Positions 16,448 through 25,032 of a DNA stretch of 32,773 nt are shown here, piece by piece. Below the pieces are notes generated by a model. That model did no database searches. It was not told where the DNA came from and saw only the letters and a program-made list of their open reading frames with translations. The stretch spans positions 1 to 32,773 of the forward strand of contig NZ_SMKF01000052.1 of assembly GCF_004348325.1 (NCBI RefSeq), in the 5' to 3' direction. This DNA is from Micromonospora sp. KC213 (GTDB taxonomy: Bacteria; Actinomycetota; Actinomycetes; Mycobacteriales; Micromonosporaceae). Every line of letters starts with the position of its first letter. Positions within the stretch are counted from its first letter, which is position 1. The translations under genes and the position numbers were made by a program.

Positions 16448-16921
16448 TCAGCCGGAACGCCGGATCCTCCAGCAGTACCAGGCGAAGAACACGGTGACGA
16501 CACCGATGCCGATGTCGAACAACGATGTCGTGGCACCGAGCGCATCCCAGCGGTCGCGAAAGGCGAACGTCACCATCAGCAGCACCAGTTGCGATGCCGC
16601 AGCGACCACCGCGACCCACGCCGCCCAACGGTCGAGCGCCAGGAGCAGAATCGGGGCGGCCAGCCCGCCCACGACATTGACGGTCCAGACGATCCGAAGC
16701 GACAGCGGATAGTCGGCGAAGTACGCCACGCCGTCCGGCCCGAACTGCCGGAGCATGTACTCGGTGTCGTCCGCGAGGATGAGAAGAAAGTCACGGGCTC
16801 CACCGACGTAGAGCGCAAAGGTCACGACGGCGAACGCCCACAGGTGCCACGGTCTGCGGCGCTCACGGCCGCCTTCCGGAACGGTCAAGGCTCGGTCCCC
16901 CTCAGCAGGCGTCATCGTCAT
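16448..16921 (-). CDS. Small four-helix membrane protein of unknown function
   Basis: A 157-residue protein. After a polar, charged N-terminus (residues 1-25) come four hydrophobic segments: WAFAVVTFALYVGGA, IVWTVNVVGGLAAPILLLAL, WVAVVAAASQLVLLMVTFAF and LFDIGIGVVTVFFAWYCW, with a short Arg-rich tail. No family is recognised. The start at ATG 16921 gives MTMTPAEG. Another ATG at 16928, 6 bases after a CACACT box, opens an 8-codon frame (MTDDDDAC) that ends in the coding start, so the exact start and any leader peptide are uncertain. Codon use is slightly less GC-extreme than its neighbours. Confidence 0.75.
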   Translation of the reverse strand: MTMTPAEGDRALTVPEGGRERRRPWHLWAFAVVTFALYVGGARDFLLILADDTEYMLRQFGPDGVAYFADYPLSLRIVWTVNVVGGLAAPILLLALDRWAAWVAVVAAASQLVLLMVTFAFRDRWDALGATTSLFDIGIGVVTVFFAWYCWRIRRSG

Positions 16922-16999
16922 CGGTCATTGTGTCAGTGTGATCGATGTCCCGTTGGTGGCGGCGGTTCGGAAGGTGGATGCGGTCCCTCGTCGACAGGG

Positions 17000-17026
17000 C
17001 ACCCGGGCAGCGTGGCCCGGCGGGTG
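17000..17026 (-). terminator. Imperfect hairpin after the polytopic membrane protein
   Basis: CACCCGGGC pairs with GCCCGG...GTG with a 3-base bulge, ending two bases beyond the stop of the minus-strand gene. This is weak support for a terminator. Confidence 0.3.
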
Positions 17027-17027
17027 A

Positions 17028-18629
17028 TCAGCCGCGCAGGGTGTACGTCCCCGCCTGCGGCACGGTGACCGTCGTCCAGTCCCCGTCGGCGGCGACGCTC
17101 GCCCCGCCCGAGGCGGACAACCAGCGGCTGTGCCGGATCCGTACGGGCACGGCGCCAGGCTCGGTCGTGCGGAAGGTCAGCGACGCGGCGTCCTGCCGGA
17201 CCAGCTCACCGGGTGCGGCGACCAGCGGCGTCGGGTCGGCCACCGCGTACAGCCGCCAGCGGGCATCCGACCAGACCTCGGTCAGGTACGGCAGGCCCGC
17301 CGTGACCAGCTCGGCTTCGGCCCGACCGACCCAGGAGAGCGGGGCGTCGGGCACGGCGACGTACTGCACGGCGTTCTCGTGCAGCCAGGCCCGGTACGTC
17401 TCGGCGGTCAGCGGCACCCCGGTCCCGGCGGCCCCCGGCACGGTGGTGAAGAACAGCGGATTGCGGGCGATGTCGGCCTGCCGCAGCCAGCCCCGCGCCA
17501 GCGGCACCTCGCCGAGGTGGGCGGCCTCCCAGTAGTCCCGGGTCGGTGGCACCTCCACCCGCCCGGTGAGTTCGCGCCGGGCCAGTTCGGCGCGGAGCGG
17601 ATCGAAAAAGGCTCGCTCGGCGGTCGCGTTGCCGGCCCCGCGCAGGTCAGCGGCGACCACCGGCGGCTGCCACCAGCAGACCGCCGCCAGCAGCACGGTC
17701 ATCGTCGCCGCGCCGGTGACCCGTCGCCGGGTCACCGGCTGCGGTAGGCGCTCCGCCCGCCATCGGGGGAACACCGCGCCGGCGGCGAGCACGGGCAGGG
17801 CGAACATCACCACCAGCCGGGTTGCGTTCAACCCGACCGGGGTGTGCACCAGGGCCGCCACGAGCACGCCGGTCGCCGACAGCAGCGCGCCGACCCGCAC
17901 CGGCCGGTACGCCACCAGCGCCGCCACCACCAGGCTGGTCACGGCCGCCCGGATCGTGTCGGTGCGGCTGATGTTCATCCAGCCGCCCTCGCCGAAGAAC
18001 AGCCCGGTCACCCCGAGCGGCAGCGCGGCGGCGACCCCGAGCAGCAGGCCGTCGCCGTACCGGCGGGTGAGCAGCAGCGCCACGCCGGCCAGGCCGACGA
18101 ACAGCCCGGCCACCGGGCTGGTCGCCGAGGCCAACAGCGCCGAGACCAGCGCCAGGCCCGGCCGGACCACCCGGCGCGGTACGGCACCGGCGGGTGGGCC
18201 GTGGGTCGGCAGGGTCAGGACGAGCAGCGCGGCCAGGCCGAACGCCACCCCGAGGGCGTACGTCACCCGGCCGGAGACCAGGTTGCCGGCGATGGTGAGC
18301 ACCCCGACCAGGCTGCCGAGCAGCGGGCGGGGCACTCCGGTGCGCACCAGCAGCGCGGCGAAGGCCACGGCGGCCCCGACCAGGGCGAGCACGCCGGTGA
18401 CCCGGACACCGAGCACCGCCATCACCGGCGGGGACACCAGGCTGTAGCCGAACGGGTGGATTCCGGCGTACCAGCGCAGGTCCACCAGCGCGGGGCCGTG
18501 TGCGGCGAAGAAATCTGCCCGGGCGACCTGGGCGGACAGGTCCGAGCCCATCCGTGGCAGGGCCAGCCACACCCCGCCCAGCACCGCGGCGCAGACGGCG
18601 GAGATGCCCACCACCCCACTGCGCCGCAT
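17028..18629 (-). CDS. Polytopic membrane protein with extracytoplasmic C-terminal region
   Basis: A 533-residue protein with about ten to twelve transmembrane segments in residues 1-320 (for example VLALVGAAVAFAALLV and LVGVLTIAGNLVSG). A soluble region of about 210 residues follows; it is likely outside the cell and ends in a beta-rich stretch. An early WYAGIHPFGYSLVSPP segment resembles the first loop of GT-C-fold glycosyltransferases, but no catalytic acid motif can be assigned, so an enzyme role is only a suggestion. ATG 18629 is preferred over GTG 18635 because GGAGG lies 5 bases before the ATG. It is divergent from two mannosyltransferases, which hints at a cell-envelope glycan role. 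Confidence 0.78.
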   Translation of the reverse strand: MRRSGVVGISAVCAAVLGGVWLALPRMGSDLSAQVARADFFAAHGPALVDLRWYAGIHPFGYSLVSPPVMAVLGVRVTGVLALVGAAVAFAALLVRTGVPRPLLGSLVGVLTIAGNLVSGRVTYALGVAFGLAALLVLTLPTHGPPAGAVPRRVVRPGLALVSALLASATSPVAGLFVGLAGVALLLTRRYGDGLLLGVAAALPLGVTGLFFGEGGWMNISRTDTIRAAVTSLVVAALVAYRPVRVGALLSATGVLVAALVHTPVGLNATRLVVMFALPVLAAGAVFPRWRAERLPQPVTRRRVTGAATMTVLLAAVCWWQPPVVAADLRGAGNATAERAFFDPLRAELARRELTGRVEVPPTRDYWEAAHLGEVPLARGWLRQADIARNPLFFTTVPGAAGTGVPLTAETYRAWLHENAVQYVAVPDAPLSWVGRAEAELVTAGLPYLTEVWSDARWRLYAVADPTPLVAAPGELVRQDAASLTFRTTEPGAVPVRIRHSRWLSASGGASVAADGDWTTVTVPQAGTYTLRG

Positions 18630-18664
18630 GCCCACCTCCGGTCCGCGACCACGGTACTGGCAGC

Positions 18665-20074
18665 ATGTCCGGTGTGCCTCACCACCTATCCCGCTGGGTC
18701 GGACTGGCCGGCTCCGTCCTGCTCGCCGTGGCCGCGTACCTGGGGGGTGCGCTGCCCGACGGGGACCTGCGCCCCACCCCGGTCAGCATCTGGCAGGGCC
18801 GGCACGGACCGCTGATCCTCGCCGCCTGGCTGCTCGGCACCGCGCTGATGGGCTGGGCCTGGTGGACGCTGCGCGAGCGGGTGCCGTCGGCCCGGTGGGC
18901 GCTGGTCACCGCCGGGCTCTGGCTGATCCCGCTGCTGGTCGCCCCGCCGCTGGGCAGCCGCGACGTGTACGCGTACACCTGCCAGGGCGCCAGCTACGCG
19001 GCCGGGATCAGCCCGTACGAGCACGGCGTGTCGGTGCTGCCCTGCCCCTGGCTGGACACCATCTCCTACATCTGGCGGGACACCCCCGCGCCGTACGGTC
19101 CGCTGTTCGTGATGCTCTCCGGCGCGATCGTCGGGGCGACCGGCTCGCTGTACGCCAGCATCGCGCTGTTCCGGCTCGCCGCGGTGATCGGAGTCGGGCT
19201 GACCGCCGCGTTCCTGCCGGTGCTGGCCCGCCGCTGCGGCGTGCCCGGCAGCCGTGCGCTCTGGCTGGCGTTGGCCTCCCCGCTGGTCGGGGTGCACCTG
19301 GTCTCCGGCGCGCACAACGACGCGCTGATGGTGGGTCTGCTGGTCGCCGGGCTGGCCGTGGTGGTCTCCCGTCCCGGCCGCTTCTGGCCGCTTCTGGCCG
19401 GGGGAGTGCTGCTCGGCCTCGCCGGCGGGGTGAAGGTCACCGCGCTGGTCACGGTGCCGTTCGCCGCGCTGGCCGCGATCTCCGGGCCGTACTCGGTCAG
19501 AGGGCTGCTGCGCGACGGCGCCCCGGTGGTCGGCGGCGCGTTCGCCACGGTGATCGGCGCGACGCTGGTCGCCGGCCTCAACTTCGGCTGGATCTCCGGG
19601 CTGGAACAGGGCAGCCTGGTGGTCGCCTGGACCTCGCCGCCCACGGCGGTCGGGCAGACCGCCGGGTACGTCGCCGCGCTGTTCGGCGCGCACGTGGACG
19701 CGCTGCCGGTGACCCGGGCGATCGGCGTGCTGGTGCTCGCGGTGCTGCTGGTGTGGCTGTGGTGGCGGGCCCGGACCCGGGACCCGCTGTGGCACGCCGG
19801 GCTGGCGCTGGCCGCCACCGTCGCGCTGGCCCCCCTCTTTCACCCCTGGTACTGGATGTGGCCGCTGACCGTGCTCGCCGCCACCGCGCACCGCACCGGC
19901 TGGTTCAGTCTGGTCGCGTTGGTCTCCTCGTTCCTGGTGCTGGCCGACGGCACGGGCCTGGCCCGATACACCAAGTTTCCCGGTGCGCCGCTGATGACGC
20001 TGTTCGTGATCGTGGTCGCCGTGCGGTTGGTACGGTCGGCTCGGGTGGCCCGCCGCCCGGCCCCCGTCGACTGA
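18665..20074 (+). CDS. mptB: Polyprenol-phosphomannose alpha-1,6-mannosyltransferase family protein (MptB-like), copy 1
   Basis: A 469-residue GT-C membrane glycosyltransferase with about twelve hydrophobic segments. Family features: GSRDVYAYTCQGASYAAGISPYEHG near residue 97 with the catalytic-region aspartate, WRDTPAPYGPLF near 137, GAHNDALMVGLLVAG near 216 and the late LAPLFHPWYWMWPLTVLA. In mycobacteria and corynebacteria MptB starts the alpha-1,6-mannan backbone of lipomannan on the outer side of the membrane; the acceptor here is unknown. ATG 18665 is used; GTG 18674 in the same frame is an alternative. The second copy follows after 15 bp, so the two form an operon. Confidence 0.87.
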   Translation: MSGVPHHLSRWVGLAGSVLLAVAAYLGGALPDGDLRPTPVSIWQGRHGPLILAAWLLGTALMGWAWWTLRERVPSARWALVTAGLWLIPLLVAPPLGSRDVYAYTCQGASYAAGISPYEHGVSVLPCPWLDTISYIWRDTPAPYGPLFVMLSGAIVGATGSLYASIALFRLAAVIGVGLTAAFLPVLARRCGVPGSRALWLALASPLVGVHLVSGAHNDALMVGLLVAGLAVVVSRPGRFWPLLAGGVLLGLAGGVKVTALVTVPFAALAAISGPYSVRGLLRDGAPVVGGAFATVIGATLVAGLNFGWISGLEQGSLVVAWTSPPTAVGQTAGYVAALFGAHVDALPVTRAIGVLVLAVLLVWLWWRARTRDPLWHAGLALAATVALAPLFHPWYWMWPLTVLAATAHRTGWFSLVALVSSFLVLADGTGLARYTKFPGAPLMTLFVIVVAVRLVRSARVARRPAPVD

Positions 20075-20089
20075 GGAGAGGGTCCGCCG

Positions 20090-21541
20090 GTGACCGAGCC
20101 CGGCCTGCCGCCCGACGGCCGCGCCCGGTCCGCCCGCTGGGCCGGGCTGGCCGGCGCGGCGCTGGTCACGGTGGCCGGATGGCTCGGCGGGGCGCTGCCG
20201 ACCGTCCCACCGCACCAGCCGTGGCGGATGCCGCACGGGCCGGTGGCGCTCGGCTGCTGGCTGCTCGGCACCGCACTCATGGTCGGTGCCTGGTGGGCGC
20301 TGCGCCGGGGCGCCCCGTCGACCCGGTGGGCGTACCGCACCGCCGGGCTCTGGCTGGTGCCGCTGTTGCTCGCACCGCCGCTGGCCAGCCGCGACATCTA
20401 CTCGTACGCCTGTCAGGGCTGGACGTACGCCGCCGGGGCGGACCCGTACGCGGCCGGGGTGGCGGCGGCCGGCTGCCCGTGGGTCGACTCGGTCGCCCCG
20501 CTGTGGCGGGACACCCCCGCCCCGTACGGGCCGCTGTTCGTGCTGCTCGCGGCGCTGGCCGCCACCGTCGGCGGCGGGCTGGCCGGCACGGTCGTCGTGC
20601 TCCGGCTGCTCGCCCTGGCCGGGGTGCTGCTGGCCGGGCTCTGCCTGCCGGGGTTGGCCCGGGCCTGCGGGGTGCCGACCCGCCGGGCGGCCTGGCTCGG
20701 GCTGGCCTCACCGCTGGTCGGGGTGCATCTGGTCGCCGGCGCGCACAACGACGCGCTGATGCTCGGGCTGCTCCTGCTCGGCCTGCTGGTGCTGGTCCGC
20801 GCGTCGGGCGGGGTGCGACCGCTGCTGGTCGCCGGGCTGCTGCTGGGCCTGGCGATGGCGGTGAAAGCGACAGCGGTGGTGGTGCTGCCGTTCGCCGCGC
20901 TGGCCGCGGTGCGCGGCCGGTACACCGTCCGGGCGTTGCTGCGTGACGGCGGCCCGGTGGTCGGTGGGGCGGGGGTCGCGCTCACGGCCGTCTCCGCCCT
21001 GTCCGGCTTGGGGCTGGGCTGGATCGGTGGGCTGGCGCACAGCGGTGACTCGCAGCAGTGGACCTCGCCGCCGACGGCGGTCGGCTTCGTGGTCGACTAC
21101 CTCGGCGCGCTGGCCGGGCGGAAGCCGGGTGCGGTGCCGGCCGCCCGGGCGGTGGGGCTGGTGCTGCTGGCGGTGCTGCTGGTGCTGCTCTGGTGGCGGA
21201 CCTGGTCGGCGCTGCGTCGGCGGGGCGACGTCCGCCAGCGGATCCACCGGTTCGCCGCGGCCCGCCCCCGGGCGGCGCTGTTCGGCGCGGGCGGCGCGCT
21301 GGCCGCCACGATGGCCCTCGCCCCCGTCTTTCACCCGTGGTACGCCACCGGGCCGCTGCTGCTGCTCGCCGTCTCGGCGGCCCGGACCGGCTGGTTCACG
21401 CTGCCCTGCGCCGTCGTGGTCTTCCTGACCCTGCCCGACGGCACCTCGCTGGCCCGGTACACCAAGGCGCCCGGCGCGATCGCGATGACGGCGCTGGTGG
21501 TGGCCCTGGTCGTGCTGGCGGTACGACGGCGGCGTTCCTGA
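20090..21541 (+). CDS. Polyprenol-phosphomannose alpha-1,6-mannosyltransferase family protein (MptB-like), copy 2
   Basis: A 483-residue paralogue of the preceding protein, colinear along its whole length. Matching signatures are ASRDIYSYACQGWTYAAGADPYAAG, WRDTPAPYGPLFVLL, GAHNDALMLGLLLLG and LAPVFHPWYATGPLLLLA. It differs by an insert of about 20 residues (WRTWSALRRRGDVRQRIHRF) in a late cytoplasmic loop. The GTG start follows GAGGAGAGG by about 9 bases. The pair probably arose by tandem duplication, and the copies may add successive mannose units or act on different acceptors (inference). Confidence 0.87.
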   Translation: MTEPGLPPDGRARSARWAGLAGAALVTVAGWLGGALPTVPPHQPWRMPHGPVALGCWLLGTALMVGAWWALRRGAPSTRWAYRTAGLWLVPLLLAPPLASRDIYSYACQGWTYAAGADPYAAGVAAAGCPWVDSVAPLWRDTPAPYGPLFVLLAALAATVGGGLAGTVVVLRLLALAGVLLAGLCLPGLARACGVPTRRAAWLGLASPLVGVHLVAGAHNDALMLGLLLLGLLVLVRASGGVRPLLVAGLLLGLAMAVKATAVVVLPFAALAAVRGRYTVRALLRDGGPVVGGAGVALTAVSALSGLGLGWIGGLAHSGDSQQWTSPPTAVGFVVDYLGALAGRKPGAVPAARAVGLVLLAVLLVLLWWRTWSALRRRGDVRQRIHRFAAARPRAALFGAGGALAATMALAPVFHPWYATGPLLLLAVSAARTGWFTLPCAVVVFLTLPDGTSLARYTKAPGAIAMTALVVALVVLAVRRRRS

Positions 21542-21546
21542 ACAAG

Positions 21547-21586
21547 CGGCCGGGCCGGCTCCACGTACGCGGAGCCGGCCCGGCCG
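21547..21586. terminator. 16-bp perfect hairpin between mptB copy 2 and glnA1
   Basis: Arms 21547-21562 and 21571-21586 pair perfectly (core GCCGGGCCGGCTCC) around an 8-base loop. It lies between two convergent stop codons and should act on both strands. Confidence 0.78.
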
Positions 21587-21608
21587 GTGGAACGGCCTCG
21601 ACGACCGC

Positions 21609-23033
21609 TCAGCAGTCGAAGTACATCGCGAACTCGTGCGGGGTCGGGCGCAGACGCACCGGGTCGACCTCGTTGGCCCGCTTCCAGCTGACCCAGGTGG
21701 AGATCAGGTCCGGCGTGAAGACGCCGCCGTCGAGCAGGTAGTCGTGGTCGGCCTCGAGCGCGTCAAGTACCTCCGGCAGCGAGCCCGGCACCTGCTTGAC
21801 GTCGCCCCACTCCTCCGGCGGCAGGTCGTACAGGTCCTTGTCGATCGGCGCCGGCGGCTCGATCTTGTTCTTGATGCCGTCCAGGCCGGCCATCATCATC
21901 GCCGAGAAGGCGAGGTACGGGTTGCTGGACGGGTCCGGCACCCGGAACTCGACCCGCTTGGCCTTCGGGTTGCTGCCGGTGACCGGGATGCGGGTGCAGG
22001 CGGACCGGTTGCGCTGCGAGTAGACCAGGTTGACCGGCGCCTCGAAGCCCGGCACCAGCCGGCGGTACGAGTTGACCGTCGGGTTGGTGAAGGCCAGCAG
22101 CGACGGCGCGTGGTGCAGCAGGCCGCCGATGTACCAGCGGGCGGTGTCCGACAGGCCGGCGTAGCCGGTCTCGTCGTAGAACAGCGGCTCGCCGTTCAGC
22201 CACAGGCTCTGGTGGGTGTGCATACCGGAGCCGTTGTCGCCGAAGAGCGGCTTCGGCATGAAGGTGGCGGTCTTGCCGTTGGCCCAGACCTCGTTCTTCA
22301 CGATGTACTTGAAGAGCTGGAGCTGGTCGGCGGAGTGCAGCAGCGTGGAGAACTTGTAGTTGATCTCCGACTGGCCGGCGGTGCCGACCTCGTGGTGCGA
22401 GCGCTCCACGGTGAAGCCGCCGTCCACCAGCCGGCGGACGATCGAGTCACGCAGGTCGGCGTAGTGGTCCACCGGCGGTACCGGGAAGTAGCCGCCCTTG
22501 TAGGCGGTCTTGTAGCCGCGGTTGCCGCCGGCCTCCTCGCGGCCGGACGTCCACGCGCCCTCGATCGAGTCGATGTAGTAGAACGACTGGTGGGCGGAGG
22601 TCTCGTGACGAATCGAGTCGAAGATGTAGAACTCGGCCTCGGCGCCGAAGTAGGCGGTGTCGGCGATGCCGCTCGCCGCCAGGTACGCCTCGGCCTTCTT
22701 CGCCACGTTGCGCGGGTCCCGCGAGTACGCCTCGCGGGTGAACGGGTCGTGGATGAAGAAGTTCAGCGCGAGGGTCTTCTGCGCGCGGAACGGGTCGACG
22801 AAAGCGGTGGCGACGTCCGGGAGCAGGAGCATGTCCGACTCGTGGATCGCCTGGAAGCCGCGGATCGACGAGCCGTCGAACGCGAGGCCGTCGGTGAAGA
22901 CGCTGTCGTCGAAGGACTCGACCGGCAGATTGAAGTGCTGCATCACGCCGGGCAGGTCACAAAAACGTACGTCGACGAACTTCACGTCCTCGTTCTTGAG
23001 GTACCGCAGGAGTTCCTCGGGATTGGCAAACAC
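21609..23033 (-). CDS. glnA: Type I glutamine synthetase (GSI-beta)
   Basis: A 474-residue enzyme that makes glutamine from glutamate, ammonia and ATP as a dodecamer. Signatures: [73 protein letters not shown] and [20 protein letters not shown]. The adenylylation site is intact: [10 protein letters not shown] with Tyr402, the target of GlnE. The GTG at 23033 is chosen over GTG 23054 because AGGAGG lies 4-5 bases before it and the product then matches the usual N-terminus and length. A GlnR operator lies 59-96 bases upstream of the start, so it is nitrogen-regulated both in transcription and by modification. Confidence 0.97.
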   Translation of the reverse strand: MFANPEELLRYLKNEDVKFVDVRFCDLPGVMQHFNLPVESFDDSVFTDGLAFDGSSIRGFQAIHESDMLLLPDVATAFVDPFRAQKTLALNFFIHDPFTREAYSRDPRNVAKKAEAYLAASGIADTAYFGAEAEFYIFDSIRHETSAHQSFYYIDSIEGAWTSGREEAGGNRGYKTAYKGGYFPVPPVDHYADLRDSIVRRLVDGGFTVERSHHEVGTAGQSEINYKFSTLLHSADQLQLFKYIVKNEVWANGKTATFMPKPLFGDNGSGMHTHQSLWLNGEPLFYDETGYAGLSDTARWYIGGLLHHAPSLLAFTNPTVNSYRRLVPGFEAPVNLVYSQRNRSACTRIPVTGSNPKAKRVEFRVPDPSSNPYLAFSAMMMAGLDGIKNKIEPPAPIDKDLYDLPPEEWGDVKQVPGSLPEVLDALEADHDYLLDGGVFTPDLISTWVSWKRANEVDPVRLRPTPHEFAMYFDC

Positions 23034-23075
23034 ACGTCCTCCTGGCACGTCCACTCCGGTGGCTGGGCTCTGGCG

Positions 23076-23081
23076 ACGGTA
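23076..23081 (-). promoter_or_regulatory. Candidate -10 box of glnA (TACCGT)
   Basis: On the minus strand TACCGT lies 10 bases past the GlnR box, so the box would cover the -35 region, as for a GlnR-controlled promoter. A second candidate -10 (TAGACT, 23206-23201) lies further upstream. Confidence 0.35.
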
Positions 23082-23091
23082 GGACCGCGCG

Positions 23092-23129
23092 GTTGCCCGG
23101 CCGTGTCTCTTGTGTTTCTGCCGTGTTAC
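23092..23129 (-). promoter_or_regulatory. GlnR operator upstream of glnA
   Basis: Read on the minus strand: GTAAC-N6-GAAAC-N6-GACAC-N6-GCAAC. All four half-sites have exact 11-bp spacing, matching the actinobacterial GlnR consensus GTNAC-N6-GAAAC repeated twice; only the last half-site departs (GCAAC for GAAAC). GlnR is the global nitrogen regulator of actinobacteria. The rest of the 329-bp gap to the RDD gene holds promoters and no gene. Confidence 0.85.
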
Positions 23130-23348
23130 GTCGCTGGCGAAGCCCTGTCTGAGCCACTTGGTCGCCGTCGGGCCGCCGTTCGGCCGATACCGGTTGGGGC
23201 AGTCTACCGCCTGTTTGGGCGATTAGCCCGTTCTCCCGACTCGCGCCGACCGCGTCGACCCGCATCCACCCGCGCCTACCGCGCCGGCCCGCACCGACCG
23301 GGCCCGGGCCGGCAACCGCCGGTGACCAGCGGCGCCGCCAGCCCTGGT

Positions 23349-23354
23349 TACCCT
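23349..23354 (+). promoter_or_regulatory. -10 box TACCCT, leaderless RDD mRNA
   Basis: TACCCT lies 8 bases before GTG 23363 and overlaps an in-frame TTG at 23354, which argues for the GTG as the start. Confidence 0.5.
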
Positions 23355-23362
23355 TGATCGCT

Positions 23363-23767
23363 GTGAGCAACCCCGCCGCCGTACCGGCGCCACCCGCCAC
23401 GGACCCGTCCTTCACCCCGCCCAGCCTCGGGCGTCGCTTCGGCGCGCTGGTGATCGACTGGGTGCTCTGCCTGCTGGCGTCCAACCTCTTCGCCGATCCG
23501 CTGCGCGACGGCTGGCCCCCGGTGCTGCTGCTGGTGGCCGAGTACGGCTTCTTCCTCGGGCTCTTCGCCCAGACCCCCGGCATGTTCGTCACCCGGATCC
23601 GCTGCCTGGCCTGGGCCGACGGCGGCCGGCTCGGTCCGGCCCGGGCCCTGCTGCGTGGCCTGCTGCTCGTCCTGGTCGTACCAGCCCTGCTGATGGACGG
23701 GCACCGCCGTGGCCTGCACGATCGCCTCACCGGCGCGGTCGTCGTCGACGCCCCCCGCACCACCTGA
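23363..23767 (+). CDS. RDD-family membrane protein
   Basis: A 134-residue protein. The RDD signature is seen in SLGRRFGALVIDWVLCLL near residue 25 (Arg in the first helix region and Asp within the membrane segment) and in the late HRRGLHDRLTGAVVV motif, where His-Asp-Arg end the domain. There are three hydrophobic segments: residues about 32-48, 57-75 and 95-115. Some RDD proteins act in Na+/H+ exchange; the role here is unknown. It is divergent from glnA, and in other actinobacteria RDD and DUF4191 genes commonly sit beside glnA. Confidence 0.88.
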   Translation: MSNPAAVPAPPATDPSFTPPSLGRRFGALVIDWVLCLLASNLFADPLRDGWPPVLLLVAEYGFFLGLFAQTPGMFVTRIRCLAWADGGRLGPARALLRGLLLVLVVPALLMDGHRRGLHDRLTGAVVVDAPRTT

Positions 23768-23795
23768 CCCAGCCGCCGGACCGGCTGCGCGAACG

Positions 23796-23828
23796 CGACG
23801 AGCCGGGCCCGCCGGGCCCGGCTCGTCG
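23796..23828. terminator. 15-bp perfect hairpin between RDD and DUF4191 genes
   Basis: Arms 23796-23810 and 23814-23828 pair perfectly (core CGACGAGCCGGGCCC) around a 3-base loop, between convergent stop codons. Confidence 0.77.
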
Positions 23829-23843
23829 GCGTACCGCCTCGGG

Positions 23844-24533
23844 TCAGCGACCCCGCGACTGACGGAACGCGCCGCGCGGCGGCCGCATGTTCTTCGGGAT
23901 CGCGCCCTTGGGCATCTGCGGCCGGGCGGTGAGCGCCTTGAGCCGCTTGTCGAGGGCGTTGACGTCCTTACCGCTGAGGGCGCGGGGCAGCCGCATCAGG
24001 GTCATCCGCAGCTTGCGGATCGGCAACTCGTCCTCGCCCTGGCCGATCATGTAGTCGTGCAGCGGGGCGTTGCCGATCACCTTGGCCAACCGGCGCTTCT
24101 CCTGCCCGAGCAGGCCGCGTACCCGCTGCGGGTTGCCCTCGGCGAGCAGGATCACGCCGGGGCGGCCGATCACCAGGTGGACCATGTCCATCTGGGTGGT
24201 GGAGCTGACGGCGGGGGTGACCCGCCAGTCGCCACGCATGTTCTCCATGATCTGCGCGGCGGCCCCGGGTTGCCCCTCGGCCGCGTTCATCATCGCCGCG
24301 TTGGATCGCAGGTTGAGCACGATCAGTACGGCGAGCAGGGTGAACAGGATGCCCAGCGGCAGCCAGAGCCAGCCCCAGAACAGCACCGCGACCACGGTGA
24401 GCGCGAGCGGAATCAGCACCGCCGCGGCGACCAGCGGCGCGAACCACCTGTCCTGCTTCGCCGTGAACCGGAACACCATCCCGATCTGCTTCAGCCGCTG
24501 GCCGAACGAGACCTTCTCCTGGGGCTTCGCCAT
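23844..24533 (-). CDS. DUF4191 integral membrane protein
   Basis: A 229-residue protein of a family restricted to actinobacteria and of unknown function. Residues 1-28 are cytoplasmic and basic (VSFGQRLKQIGMVFRFTAKQD). Two membrane helices follow at about 30-52 and 56-75. The soluble part holds the conserved AEGQPGAAAQIMENMRGDWRVTPAV, a GRPGVILLAEG strand-loop and LRMTLMRLPRALSGKDVNALDKRLKAL. The C-terminus is basic. TAGACT 7 bases before ATG 24533 indicates a leaderless mRNA. It usually lies beside lipA; here about 5.4 kb of other genes separate them. Confidence 0.9.
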   Translation of the reverse strand: MAKPQEKVSFGQRLKQIGMVFRFTAKQDRWFAPLVAAAVLIPLALTVVAVLFWGWLWLPLGILFTLLAVLIVLNLRSNAAMMNAAEGQPGAAAQIMENMRGDWRVTPAVSSTTQMDMVHLVIGRPGVILLAEGNPQRVRGLLGQEKRRLAKVIGNAPLHDYMIGQGEDELPIRKLRMTLMRLPRALSGKDVNALDKRLKALTARPQMPKGAIPKNMRPPRGAFRQSRGR

Positions 24534-24540
24534 GCCGCCG

Positions 24541-24546
24541 AGTCTA
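24541..24546 (-). promoter_or_regulatory. -10 box TAGACT, leaderless DUF4191 mRNA
   Basis: On the minus strand TAGACT lies 7 bases before ATG 24533 with no Shine-Dalgarno. Confidence 0.6.
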
Positions 24547-24576
24547 GTGGTCGCCGTACCCCCGGCTGATCCGCAG

Positions 24577-24609
24577 GCCGGCTGAGTACCTTACGTCGCC
24601 TCAGCGGCC
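24577..24609. repeat. Imperfect inverted repeat in the DUF4191/LuxR-operon gap
   Basis: GGCC-G-GCTGAG pairs with CTCAGC-G-GGC-type sequence on the other side of a 13-base spacer, with one unpaired position in each arm. It lies upstream of both divergent genes and could be an operator or just a hairpin. Confidence 0.25.
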
Positions 24610-24733
24610 GGTTGCGCCCCCGGTAAGGAGGCGGAGGACGGCGAAGATCAGGCGGCGCACCCATGCCTTCGGGACACCTTCGGGCGAAGAGTCGAGGTCA
24701 GCAGAGATGACGACGATCCCCAGGGAGCCCGAC

Positions 24734-24901
24734 ATGTTCGGCAACGACGCAGAGTTCCTTCTTCACCTCCACCGGAGCCAGGCCGCCGAGTTGCGGGCCG
24801 ACGCCGCAGCCTCCCGCCTCGCCCGCGCCCTGCCGCCGCGGCGCGAGCGCTGGCGGGACCGGTGGCAGCGCCTGGGCCGTACCGACGCCGCCCGCCGGTG
24901 A
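24734..24901 (+). CDS. Small charged helical protein of unknown function
   Basis: A 55-residue protein, MFGNDAEFLLHLHRSQAAEL and onward, rich in Ala, Arg and Leu and likely one long amphipathic helix with a basic tail. ATG 24734 is chosen over ATG 24707 because AGGGAG lies 6 bases before it. Its stop codon TGA overlaps a GTG (GTGA, 24898) that opens the frame of the following LuxR regulator, so the two may be translationally coupled. Function unknown. A 15-codon frame at 24663 ends at the upstream ATG and is probably not a gene. Confidence 0.55.
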   Translation: MFGNDAEFLLHLHRSQAAELRADAAASRLARALPPRRERWRDRWQRLGRTDAARR

Positions 24902-25032
24902 CCCTCGTGCCCGCACCGGCACCGGCCGTCGCCCACCAGGCCGCCGCCGGCGGCCTCGCCGGGGCCGCCGGCGGACCCGACGGGCCGGTGGGTGGGGACG
25001 GTGCCGGCGGCGCGCGTGGCATCCTCGGAGCC

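Noticed and set aside
16904..16928. 8-codon frame MTDDDDAC as a leader peptide
   Set aside because: Its position after CACACT is suggestive, but it is too short and unsupported to call a gene.
23034..23054. GTG 23054 as glnA start (MDVPGGR...)
   Set aside because: It would make the AGGAGG ribosome-binding site coding and lengthen the usual N-terminus.
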